The notes under the pieces: generated by a model
What the model saw: only the letters and a program-made list of their open reading frames with translations
Database searches by the model: none
What the model was told of the DNA's origin: nothing
Assembly: GCA_005408345.1 (NCBI GenBank)
Contig: SEMN01000882.1
Location: 62,001 to 126,000, forward strand
Length of the DNA: 64,000 bases
Direction: 5' to 3'
DNA from: Macquaria australasica
Taxonomy: Eukaryota; Chordata; Actinopteri; Centrarchiformes; Percichthyidae
Shown: positions 54,481-64,000 of the stretch, one piece after another
How positions within the stretch are numbered: the first letter of the stretch is position 1
Layout of the letters: each line of letters opens with the position of its first letter
Program-made: the position numbers and the translations under genes

Positions 54481-56100
54481 TCAGGATTGTCAGCAATAAC
54501 ACTCAGTTCCTCTGCAGTTTCCTGTCTTCAGTCGGCTCTTTATTAAATTGGGAATTCACAACAAAATTCCTGAACCCCACCCACCCCGTAGTGGAAGAAG
54601 AGCAAACATCGTCATCACTTCCTCCGGACGGGGAGGACGGATTACCCGGCAACCGCTCGCACTATGCAAGTGCACTATACAAACACACAATACACGAGCA
54701 GGTATGAGCGGCGACACACCTGTCTGTGAATTCCCCTCATAATGATGTGCAGGCCAGAACAAACAGTGTAACGTTGAGTGTGTGTGTGTGTGTGTGTGGG
54801 CTCTGCTGTGATTTCATCATCATGTGAGGAAGTCCTGCTCTCAAGTTTCAGCCAAAGAAACGTGAGGACACATGAATCACAGAGCGATCAAATGATCTTG
54901 TTAAAATCCTTAAATGATGTTTTATATTTGTGGTTTATGTCTTAATGTGATTCCTTTGTCGGTTGTTAACACATTCAGTTTTCATATTTTTTACTCTAAA
55001 AAAGGTTTTATAAAGTCGTCCTGCAGATTTCATCCTTTAATCTGTTTCAGTCTCTTCACACAAAAATGGAAAAATGACCTGAACTGTTCCACTTTTTAAA
55101 TTCTCAGCTCTGCTTACACTTACATGAACGATTTCTTAAATTCAGAAATTAAATCAGTCTAATAAGTAATTTCCTTGCAAGAACTGAGCACTAAATAAAA
55201 TGATCAGATGTAATATAGTTTTCATTTTTAAGGTCATATAGGTTATGTAGTTTAATTAAACTGAGGTCACTGATAAAAAAGTACGAATTTTATATAAATA
55301 TGTGATGTTTTATTTGTTTGTTTAACTTATTTTATTGGATTTTGGGGTATTTATTCTGTAGTATATAAAGACACACTCATATATACAGTATACATATATA
55401 TACATAGTAAAAAATCTTTTTGCTGTTTTTATTATAATTTCAGACCATACTTACATCTTTTAATAAAGCAGCTTTCATGGACGATGCATTAAAGTGCTTT
55501 ACCTGGGAAAAACTAAATTCAGCACAAATTAAATTATGAAAGAAAGAGAGAAAATAAAATGGAATAAAATAAACATATTGGAATTGGATCCATAAAATGT
55601 GGGGATCACATTAATAAAAGGTTTTGATTTAAAGGACGTCAATGATTCTGCAAACCTCTGATCCAGATCTTCATAATAATGTCAGCAAACATCAGTGGCT
55701 CATGAAAGCAGCATAAAAACCTCCTCATGGTCTCATCTGTTCCTGATAATAATAAGATTGTTCTGTACAACACTGAGAGAGCAGGTCAGTGTCATGAACC
55801 TCACTGAGTAGCATAAATATTAAAGAGACTTTTCTTCCGGTTCTGGAAAGGTTGAAGCCTGCTGCAGTAACAAGGCTCGCTCTGATACACTGAATGTTCA
55901 ATTCAGTCACATCAGCTCAAATATTATATTATATTTTCCCCTCTTTTGAACAGCAGTTTCAAATAAAAGGCATTGTTCAGGCTGCCAGCCCAAATCTGTT
56001 TTTCTTTTTGGCATATATCCTGATTGATTTTAGAAAGTCTGGACAGCAAAAAATTGGATCCAAGCCACATTTGGAGGTGGTCTGAAATGTGTCTCAGTCT
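54481..56100. other. Intergenic region mdm1-il22, left part
   Basis: No gene is established. An open stretch at 54540-54706 has exon-like boundaries and is discussed as a finding. A (TG)n run lies at 54778-54798. The rest is AT-rich and unremarkable. Confidence 0.4.
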
Positions 56101-56122
56101 GGATGCTCAAATCAGATTCAAA

Positions 56123-56478
56123 AGCTGGGTCTCAATTTGGGGGCCGCATCCTTTGACGCTGCATTTCATTTCCCGGATTTGGAGCATCCACCAGCTGGAA
56201 CCTTCGTGGCCCAACCTATCCCAAGATTGATTGTGCGCAAGAGAATATGGTGTTCCCGAACGTACCGTCAACAGCGGCCGAGCAGGGTTACACTTTTAAA
56301 TGTAAATACTGGGTTTCGACTAACTCGAACAGCTAATGATACAAATGTTAAAAAAACCTCGACTGCAGCAACAGGAGAGGCGCTTCGTGACGCAAATACG
56401 AAATCCTGCGTAGACCAGACCGTCTCATTTGACAACAGCTTGGTTCGGCCTTCGAGGTCTACAAATTAAGACACAGCT
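56123..56478. mobile_element. Non-autonomous DNA element, about 356 bp
   Basis: AGCTGGGTCTCAATTT at 56123-56138 is matched by the inverse AAATTAAGACACAGCT at 56463-56478 (14 of 16). The interior is CpG-richer than the flanks. The sequence resembles ends of a fish DNA transposon, but I cannot name the family. Confidence 0.6.
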
Positions 56479-57532
56479 AAAGTGTCTTTTGCGTCATTCG
56501 TAACGTGACACACAACGATGGAAGTGCATCAGAGCAGCTGTAAACCTGTACACCAGCCTTCTGCACCGGCAGACCTGCAGTCTGAACAAAGCCAGAGTGA
56601 CAGCACTAACAGCTGGTGCAACCACCAGCAGATCTCCAGTACAAATACATCATGTTTGTTATCATTGTGGATGCAAGAACAACTTCCTGAATTATCTTTA
56701 AACACAGAACATCCTCTGAGCATGACTCTGGATCAATCTGAAATCCCTTTTCAGATTTATCTCAAAACTTCGAGCAGCTCCGCTCAGGTGGTTCGTCAGT
56801 GACTGTCAGTGGTTATTTCCCCTCCATTGTTAACTGGATGTTCCACTTCAGATTGCTTCTTCCTCACTATGTACATCATGTTGCAACATGTCATGACTAA
56901 TGCCTCTTCTTGTGATGCTGCGATTATGTAACACCTGATTTGATGAGTTTATGGAACCAATAAAAAAAAAAAGCTGCAGTTTTATCAGAAAATGTTGCCA
57001 CAGACAGGAAACTAGTGAACATGAACAATTCAAAATGAGATTTCTTTCAGAATGAGTGAGTTTATTCTGTTGGATGTGCTCATTTGAAGTATTTTAATTC
57101 TGATTGAGCTCATTCGGAATTAAAAGCTGCATATAAATGTACATTTAATACCTTTTTTCCATTAAATAGGTCTTAAATGTGTGTCAGCTGATGACAGTTC
57201 AAGGATATCTGCAGCTCCATTTTAGATGAGGAGCCTTTCATCCTATTATCAATCTCAGAGGGATTCACACGCCCACATCCAACACAATAAATGGAAAATT
57301 AAATAGAAAATGGACCCGGCCACTCGATCCTTTTACATCACACCCGGAAAAAACTGCCATAAAAATCCATCAGGGAAATACTGATGTTAAAAAGCTCAGA
57401 GACAGAAGAAAGTGAGGGGAAACTGAGTGGGTGTCGCCATTATGGCCTCACAGGAGCAGGCATTACTTTCACTGATACTGATACAAATAGGTCTTCCTCT
57501 GTTGTGCAGCCAATTTTAGTGTCCGGCGCTGT

Positions 57533-57650
57533 TGTGGAGTCCCCCAGGGGTCTATCCTAGGTCCCTTTTCATTCTCTGTTAATGTGCTTCCCTGGGGGGA
57601 TATCATCTGCAGACACAGCACTGATTTATGCAGATGATATGCCTGATAAA
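57533..57650 (+). pseudogene. LINE reverse-transcriptase fragment
   Basis: The + strand reads CGVPQGSILGPFSFS, then NVLPWG, and after a frameshift IYADD. These are the conserved blocks of non-LTR retrotransposon reverse transcriptase, including the YADD catalytic motif. The spacing and LP-G word suggest an L2-like element. The fragment is short and frameshifted. Confidence 0.8.
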
Positions 57651-57779
57651 GCCTGCTGTTACATAATTCTCCTCTATTTGCTTATTTCTGTCTGATATTA
57701 ACTGCTAGATAATTTCTGCTAAATGAATCATGAGGTTCTTATAATATCTGCCTCCAGTCTAAGAACCAGCATGGTGAAT

Positions 57780-58130
57780 GTGCAGCTCTTCTCAGCTTTA
57801 CGGAGCTTTATAGTGAGTTTCAGCTCCTTGTTTATCTGTCCGGCTGCAACTTTACTGTTCTGATTCCCTCTCAGCGTCTCATAGTGTTGTTTTTAGAGAA
57901 GCTGCTGTAAAAAGCCGACTGTCCACTACCTGCTCAGCACCAAACAGCAGACAGACACAGATAGAGACGAGCTGGTGAACATAGTGGAGCGTTTAGCAGC
58001 TAAAGAGCCAGATATTTCCTTCAGGAGTTGGTGGAGACCAAAAACGGAACTAACCGAGAGGGAGGACCGGACAAACACGACTTCAGATAAATGCTAATGT
58101 TGTTTTGTGTCAGCTGGATGTGAAAAAGAC
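57780..58130. repeat. Dispersed repeat, copy of the 29775 family
   Basis: It shares 'gagctggtgaacatagtgga', 'gcagctaaagag', 'agatatttcc' and 'gagagggagga' with 29775-29915 and extends further on both sides. Confidence 0.6.
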
Positions 58131-58636
58131 ACTTCTTGCAAATATATCAGTGTAACTCCCAGCTATTACTACTTTAAGTATAGTCTGCTGATAATCTTGA
58201 TGTCTCATTGTATTTATACTGTTTTATTTGTTTAATGCTAATTATCTACAGGGGTGCAATTGTGTTTACTTCAACTAAAAGCTGGGAACAGACCTGGAGA
58301 TTAAAGAAACAAGATTAGCCATGCTAGCAGCCTGGCTCTAGGGATGGCTATGTTGGTCGGTCCACCAGTTTTATACAGACATTCATGTTCCCCAGAGGAT
58401 GGATCTGACTGACTTTGATGATCCCCTCATGCTGAATCTGCAAGTTTAGGTATTTTGTTTATGACCAAACACCTGCAAAAGTAATGACATCCTCATCAGC
58501 CTCAGCTGTGCTTTGGATTCAGTGCAAATTAGCAAATGTTAACATGCAAACAGGCTAAACCTAGATAGTGAAAATAGCAAACATTATACCTGCTAAACAT
58601 CAAACACAACAAATAATACTGAGAACTGAAATAGTT

Positions 58637-58651
58637 GTATGTGTGTGTGTG

Positions 58652-58710
<59 letters not shown>
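58637..58710. repeat. (GT)n/(AT)n microsatellite
   Basis: A short GT run is followed by about 29 AT units. Confidence 0.94.
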
Positions 58711-58711
<1 letters not shown>

Positions 58712-59462
58712 CTTTTCATTTTCCCATTCACTTCGATGTAGCAGCACCATGTAGTGGCTGTTAGAGGAACTGCAGCTTAAGATTCTTTACTGTGCACACA
58801 CTGATGTGTTTTTATAAATACACAGCTTGTATTTATTGGCATCTGTTTGTATTTTTTGTGTAACACATAATGTAATGTTTCTAGATAGACTGAGGGAGTT
58901 TTCCCATTCACTTCAATACAATCAGACTATTCTTGGAGCAGCATCCTCTACAGGCCATTAGAGGCACTGCAATTTAAGACTTTTCACTGGATTCAACACT
59001 CAGCTTTGGTGTGCAAATTTTTAAATTTGTTTTATACTTTATTGTGTCAACACATTGTACATGAGTGCATAGATATGTATGTATATGTCAATATGTACAG
59101 ATATATACACTTCAATAACATCTACAGTATATCGGTGTGCAAAACTTAAATGGTATTTTTCAGTTTGTTCAGTTTTTTTTAAAGACAATCAGGGAATTAT
59201 TTGTATTTAATTTAAAAAAACATGCATTATCACGAAACTGCTTCCTCTTTCCTGCAAAACCTCACACACACTTCATTGTTGTAGCTAGAAAATCACACAA
59301 TAAAGTATAATAAGTGTCATAAGTGTTGCATAACTTGATAAAAATAAACTTATTATACAAACATCTAATCTGATAATCTGAGCTTCTGTCAGAAGCTGGT
59401 TGGACACGTTTTTGGTTTGTTATGTCAGAGGGAAGATTGTGTAACAACGTGGACTTCCAGCT

Positions 59463-59465
<3 letters not shown>

Positions 59466-59500
<35 letters not shown>
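59466..59500. repeat. (CA)n microsatellite upstream of il22
   Basis: About 17 CA units, 300 bases before the il22 TATA box. Confidence 0.94.
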
Positions 59501-59504
<4 letters not shown>

Positions 59505-59660
59505 AGGAGGAAACTATGTCACTGCAGTACAATTAAAATGCTCTTTTAGCAAATCGATGACAAACATTATCAGAGTTAGTCGTCACACCTTTACTGACAG
59601 CTAATTTCCTCCTTGTGTAAGTGACAGTAAACACAGATTGCACCAACTCAGCACTGACCT

Positions 59661-59662
<2 letters not shown>

Positions 59663-59701
<39 letters not shown>
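59663..59701. repeat. (TG)n microsatellite, il22 proximal promoter
   Basis: About 19 TG units end 63 bases before the TATA box. Confidence 0.94.
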
Positions 59702-59702
<1 letters not shown>

Positions 59703-59813
59703 TGGGGTTTTTTGGATGGTTACCTGTCCTATATTTCGGCAAAGGGGGCGGAGGGTTGATCTGTATAAAGAGACAGGGCACAGAGACGTCTTCACCACAG
59801 CATCTACTGCCAG
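59702..59813 (+). promoter_or_regulatory. il22: il22 core promoter and 5' UTR exon
   Basis: A TATA box, TATAAAG, lies at 59764-59770, placing the start of transcription near 59795. A consensus donor follows at CCAG|GTGAGG (59813/59814) and an acceptor ATGCAG lies at 59921, so a short non-coding exon spliced to the first coding exon is likely. An inducible TATA promoter suits a cytokine gene. The intron is an inference from consensus sites. Confidence 0.6.
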
Positions 59814-59977
59814 GTGAGGACACACACACACACACACACACACATGCAGCAGATTAATAGTTTTATTATTACAGAATATTCATTTACTACTTGGTTGTAA
59901 TAATCTGTTTCTGTCATGCAGGTGAAAACACTCTGACTCGCTCTTCATTCTGAAAAGATAATTTATCCATCTCAACA

Positions 59978-62900
59978 ATGAAGCCCATCGCCGCAAAACT
60001 CACCTCCTTCCTGCGTCCAGCCGCCGCCATGCTGGTTCTCCTGCCGCTGCTTCTGATTGGCTGGGCCGAGCAGGCGGCGGCGCTCCCTGTCGACCAGCCG
60101 CTCAGCCAGCCGCTGCGAAACCCGGAGACGTACCAGGCTGTCCGGGACGTGTCGCAACACGTGAGTGATTTAATTTAAAATTTTATATATATTTTACTTT
60201 AAATGATTGAATGAGGCGAGTCTGACTAATCGAACATGTTCTGAATTTAACATATATTAAAATGTATATTACATATATTTAATGGTGAAGCTTAATATTT
60301 CATAAACTAATCACATTTTATATGTAAAACTAAAGCTGTCAGATACATGTAGTGAAGTAAAAAGTACAATATTTGTCTCTGAATTATGAAGTAAAGGCAT
60401 AAAGTTGCATAAAATTCCTAAAATACTCAGTAAAATACAAGTACCTTAAAACTGTACTTAAATGCAGTACTTGAGAAAATTTTCTTAGTTATCTTTAATC
60501 CCAGAATTCCTACTTTAATGTCAGAAATCTGGATTTAAATCTTAAAATTTAGACACTAATCTTATTAACGTGGACTTCAAATCTTATGAAATAAGTTGTT
60601 TTGGCACTAATGTTACTCCGTAGATTTTAGGCAGCGCTTCATATCATGGATACAGCTAGACACTGAGCTTATGTCCTTGTATTTTGGGGGGAATCTGGGG
60701 TCTTTTAGCAACCTGAGGCAATAATTAAATTCTACAGTTGAAAAAAAGTATATATATATAGGCTGATTCCAGTATTTTTAGCCTAATATTTAAAATTGGC
60801 TAAAAAATAACAAAATGAAAGAAAATATAATTTGAAATGTTAATTAATTCAAACATTTTAGAGGCTTTATTTTTGGTGTCTCCTCAACATTTGGGGTGTG
60901 CTTTGGGGAGTATATCTAAAATCCAGGCCACGTATGTGATGCTAACCTGGTTTTCTGTCTCTTCAGGCTCAGAGTAAACAGACGGAGGACGACTCCAGCA
61001 CCAGACTGCTGCCCAGAGTCAACACCAACCAGGTGAGAACTATTCCTAAAAATACGCTCCTGTAATGTTACACCTTTCCCACAACATCGGTAGAACATTC
61101 AAGTAACGTTCTCCCAACCAAACCTGACCGCTGACCTCTCCACCTCCTCCAGGACCACCTGAAGATCTGCTGCCTCCACGCCAACATCCTCGACTTCTAC
61201 CTGAACAACATCCTGCGTCACCACGACAACCAGCATCCCAACATGCACCGCCTGAAGACCGACCTCACCCGCGTCAGCGAGGACCTGCAGACTCAAGGCT
61301 GTGTGAGTGTTAATTCAGCTATACGCCGGTTAGCTTAGCTTAGCATAAAGACTAGAAACGGGGGGAAACAGCTAGCCTGGCAGGGTTAGGGTTAGGACGA
61401 GGGTTAGGGTCCAAAGGTCAGCAATACGCCTACCAGCACCTTTAAAGCTCATTAACACGTTATGTTTTGTTTGTTTAATCCGTACAAAAGCAGAAAAACC
61501 AACATGTTAATTATCACTTTAGAGGTGTTGATAGGAAACATTTTGTTCGATGAGAGGATCGATACCACTCTCATATCTGCGCAGTAATCAATCCTGCAGC
61601 CAGGAGACGGTTAGCTTAGCTTAGCAGAAAGACTGGAAACAGAGGGAAACTGCTAGCATGGAAACAGCTAGCAAAGTGTACCAAAGACACATTTTATGGG
61701 GGTTTTGTGCCGGACTACTTCTTGGCCGGGAGTAGTGACTTTATAGAAGAAATATTTCGGCTCATAACCCCCTTTAAAACCACAACTTTTTACACTTTGT
61801 TTTTCAGGCTAGCGGTTTCCAGTCTTTATGCTAAGCTAAGCTAAACTTCTGCTGGCTGTAGCCTCATATTTGCTGCACACACACGAGAGTGGCATCAATC
61901 TTCTCATCTAACTCTCAGCAAGAAAGCAAATTAGCGTATTTCCTGAGATGTCGAACTGTTCCAATAACTGCCACTCAGTTCTAAGAAAGTCAAGTTTTTT
62001 TTAGACTTAATAACAGATGAAATTTGTTATGATGGAGCTATGATTTGGAGTGTGTACATGTGTGGCGGCGGTGTGGTTGATCCTAAAATTGATAAAGACT
62101 TTCAGTGGTTTCCGTTGTGTACATCACACACACACAGAGAAAAGATTGAAGTGATAACAGCTGCTAACCTCCAGTACCTGTCTGTCTCTCCAGAACGTGA
62201 CTCACTACCACGACCATCATCACGCTGTGGAGTTTCGCAGGAAGCTCGCCAAGGTGAGATCAAACTCCTGAGTGACACCTGATTGAAAACACTTTGACAT
62301 TATTCAGATACGAAGCTGCTCCATTGTGCTTTTACTGCATTTTATTCTGAAGTTTGGCCTCCAAAATAAATGTCATTTTTTCAGCTAGAGTTTGGTGCAG
62401 AAGCGGTTGCTCGTCTTTGTTTTAGGGCTTTAAGGCTCGTTATATAAATAATTAATTATAAAGTACAAAAGCCTGTTATCCCAAAATAATGACACCTTAT
62501 TAAACTGTGCTTCATGTCTACACGTAGCTTTACTGTATCTCCACATAACGCGCTTAAAAAACTAAATATGAGCACCATCTGTTAGCTGTTAGGTATATTT
62601 CTCGTATTGTCAACTAGAGCTGAAACATAATCAATTAGTTGATCGACAGAAAGTTAAATAATCTATATATATATATGTATATATTTATCATTTAGGTCAT
62701 TTTTAATACCTTTAATCCCAGAATTTTAGCTTTAATGTCAGAAATGTCAACATTAATCTTGGCACTGATCTTATTCCGTAGATTTTAACCAGTGATTCAT
62801 GTAAAAAAAAAAAAACAGTACATTTGGTTGGGCTGGAGTTTAAATGATTACTGAACTGTTTTGATAATTGATTAAACACCAAACAGTCCCTGGTTCCTTA

Positions 62901-63373
62901 TTGAATGTGAAGATTTTCAGATTAAAACTGAATATCTTTGGGTTTCAGACTGCTGGTCGGACAAAACAAACAACTTAAAGGCGTCACCTTTGGCTTTTTT
63001 CTCACTATTTTTTTGACATTTCACAGATCAAACGAATCGATCAATCGAGAAAATAATCAGCGTTATTGATGTAAACAGCTAATAGTTGCAGCCTGTTAGC
63101 AACAAATCCAAAGAATAAAAAGTTATTGATAACTCCCCATTTACTGTATTTATATATTAATATCACCAGATGTATCCCTTAAATTGTATTTGTGTGTTTC
63201 TACTGTTTCTAATGTGCCTCTATTTGTTCCAGATGGGGGGCGAGCGAGGTATAAACAAAGCTGTGGGAGAGATCGACATCCTGTTCACTTACCTGCAGGA
63301 CTTTTGCCTGCAGCCCAAAAACTCCACCGCCGCCGCCGCCGCCGCCGCCGCCGCTGCCACTGCCGCCCACTGA
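59978..63373 (+). CDS. il22: Interleukin-22 (5 coding exons)
   Basis: Product: a secreted IL-10-family cytokine made by lymphoid cells that acts on epithelia through IL22RA1/IL10RB and STAT3 to support mucosal defence. Exons: 59978-60160, 60967-61032, 61153-61302, 62194-62253, 63233-63373; all junctions are phase 0 and the protein is 199 aa. A hydrophobic signal peptide spans about residues 15-35. The mature part has cysteines at 89, 90, 133 and 178, consistent with two family disulfides. Helical signatures are CCLHANILDFYLNNIL and KAVGEIDILFTYLQDFC, the counterpart of the mammalian KAIGELDLLFMSLRNAC end. N-glycosylation sites are NVT (134-136) and NST (183-185). Position beside mdm1 supports il22 over il26. 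The odd feature is the C-terminus: after Cys178 there are 21 residues including ten alanines (186-195). The ATG has A at -3. Confidence 0.95.
60335..60495. repeat. Dispersed repeat, family A copy, il22 intron 1
   Basis: This partial copy has 'cagatacatgtagtgaagta', 'aaaagtacaatatttg' and 'acaagtaccttaaaac'. Confidence 0.65.
61328..61865. repeat. Three family-C repeat units in il22 intron 3
   Basis: 'GGTTAGCTTAGCTTAGCATA' followed by 'aagactagaaac' and 'gctagcctg' occurs at 61331-61380, again at 61610-61665, and in inverse at about 61805-61855. Similar fragments lie at 46520-46585 and, in inverse, 40960-41010. A short (GGTTAG)n-like run lies at about 61383-61412. Confidence 0.7.
62615..63093. 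repeat. Dispersed repeat, family B copy, il22 intron 4
   Basis: It contains 'cataatcaattagttgatcg', 'gaatatctttgggttt', 'agactgctggtcggacaaaa' and 'aatcgatcaatcgagaaaat', in the same order as the other family-B copies, with an insertion in the middle. Confidence 0.65.
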
Positions 63374-63417
63374 CGCTTCGACTGTTTCTACTGAACACCG
63401 AGCAAACAGCCGCTTTT

Positions 63418-63575
63418 CTATTTATCATATTTATCACCTTTTATACCAACAACTTTTATACTTTTATTTATTATTATATTTAATTTGAGAACATATTTAA
63501 CTTGTTTTATATAAACGTACTTAAATATTTATTTTGACTCAAGTATGACTGATTAGTGTATTGATCTATTTATTG
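63418..63575 (+). promoter_or_regulatory. il22: AU-rich element in il22 3' UTR
   Basis: Seven ATTTA pentamers occur at 63420, 63429, 63466, 63478, 63495, 63527 and 63568, and the TTATTTATT nonamer at 63464-63472. Such elements recruit TTP/AUF1-type proteins and make cytokine mRNA short-lived. Confidence 0.85.
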
Positions 63576-63720
63576 ATCAGAATGTTTTAATACCTGAGCT
63601 GAAGGGTGTTGATCATGTTGCCATGTCATGGCTAATTATTATGGAAGGTGTTACAGCACATTTAAAAGTTTAATGTTACACTCAGACTGCTGATAAAACT
63701 GTGTGATTTACTTGAAAATA

Positions 63721-63726
63721 AATAAA
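63721..63726 (+). terminator. il22: il22 poly(A) signal
   Basis: AATAAA, preceded by an overlapping AAATAAAT run and followed by T/G-rich sequence, sits 348 bases after the stop. It is the best-placed signal for il22. Confidence 0.75.
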
Positions 63727-63744
63727 GTTTGATTTGAATATGAA

Positions 63745-64000
63745 CGTTGGCTCTCGTTGTTGTCTGGAGTTAAAGGAACAGCTCTCTGTTTTTCAATGCC
63801 GAACTTATTTTAATATTATTTACCATCATTTATAACTGAGAACAGATCCAGAGAAAGACGATAAATGCAACTGAGAAACTAAACAATGACAAATAACAAG
63901 AAAAATAACATTAAAGAAGATGTTAAAGACAGCAGATGAAAATGACAGATTCACATCTGCAGCTGGTTACTGTTAAACACAGCAGTTTGTAGTGAGCTGC
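63745..64000. other. Right flank, no gene seen
   Basis: AT-rich sequence with no coding signature. In vertebrates with conserved order the next gene would be il26 or ifng, but nothing here shows it. Confidence 0.4.

Noticed and set aside
61383..61412. Interstitial telomere repeat
   Set aside because: Only about four imperfect GGTTAG words are present, too few to claim a telomeric relic.
59978..63373. il26 as an alternative identity for the last gene
   Set aside because: The KAVGEIDILFTYLQDFC ending, the cysteine pattern and the position next to mdm1 fit il22 better.

Overview
The window is nuclear DNA from a teleost fish, probably a percomorph. The evidence is four spliced vertebrate genes with GT-AG introns, many (CA)n/(TG)n microsatellites, and several dispersed repeat families that I recognise from fish genomes. 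I cannot name the species from the sequence.

All four genes lie on the + strand. cand1 (1472-20782, 26 coding exons, 1234 aa) encodes the HEAT-repeat cullin exchange factor. rap1b (non-coding first exon near 27.4 kb, CDS 31723-37593, 6 coding exons, 184 aa) encodes the small GTPase. mdm1 (42021-52832, 16 coding exons, 656 aa) encodes the centriolar microtubule-binding protein. il22 (59978-63373, 5 coding exons, 199 aa) encodes the IL-10-family cytokine interleukin-22. Every intron phase closes exactly, and the reading frames run from start to stop without interruption. The genes are functionally unrelated. Their order matches part of the human 12q15 neighbourhood (CAND1, RAP1B, MDM1, IL22), so an il26/ifng segment may lie just beyond the right edge.

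Region by region: 1-1140 has no recognised gene. 1141-1471 is the GC-rich cand1 promoter and 5' UTR. cand1 intron 1 holds a 2.1-kb minisatellite (2049-4145). cand1 intron 5 holds a 400-bp Tc1/mariner-type element. cand1 intron 12 holds a cluster of ACTAGT palindromes and an alternating 30/38-bp repeat. 21.8-27.2 kb is intergenic with relics of repeats. 27.3-27.8 kb is the CpG-rich rap1b promoter. 38.5-39.2 kb is a GT-rich satellite downstream of rap1b. 41.8-42.0 kb is the mdm1 promoter, with a near-perfect RFX X-box. mdm1 intron 9 (46.4-50.6 kb) holds DNA-transposon relics. 52.8-59.7 kb is intergenic with transposon and LINE fragments. The last 260 bases show no gene.

The observations I rate highest are: a minisatellite that repeats a splice-donor-like and forkhead-core-like motif about 47 times; (CA)n tracts just after splice donors and (TG)n tracts just before acceptors across all genes, including one frame-breaking mdm1 exon enclosed by complementary tracts; an X-box in the mdm1 promoter; a poly-alanine tail on il22; and a CCAAT-box array in the cand1 3' UTR. 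I see no clear case of a wholly new gene system.
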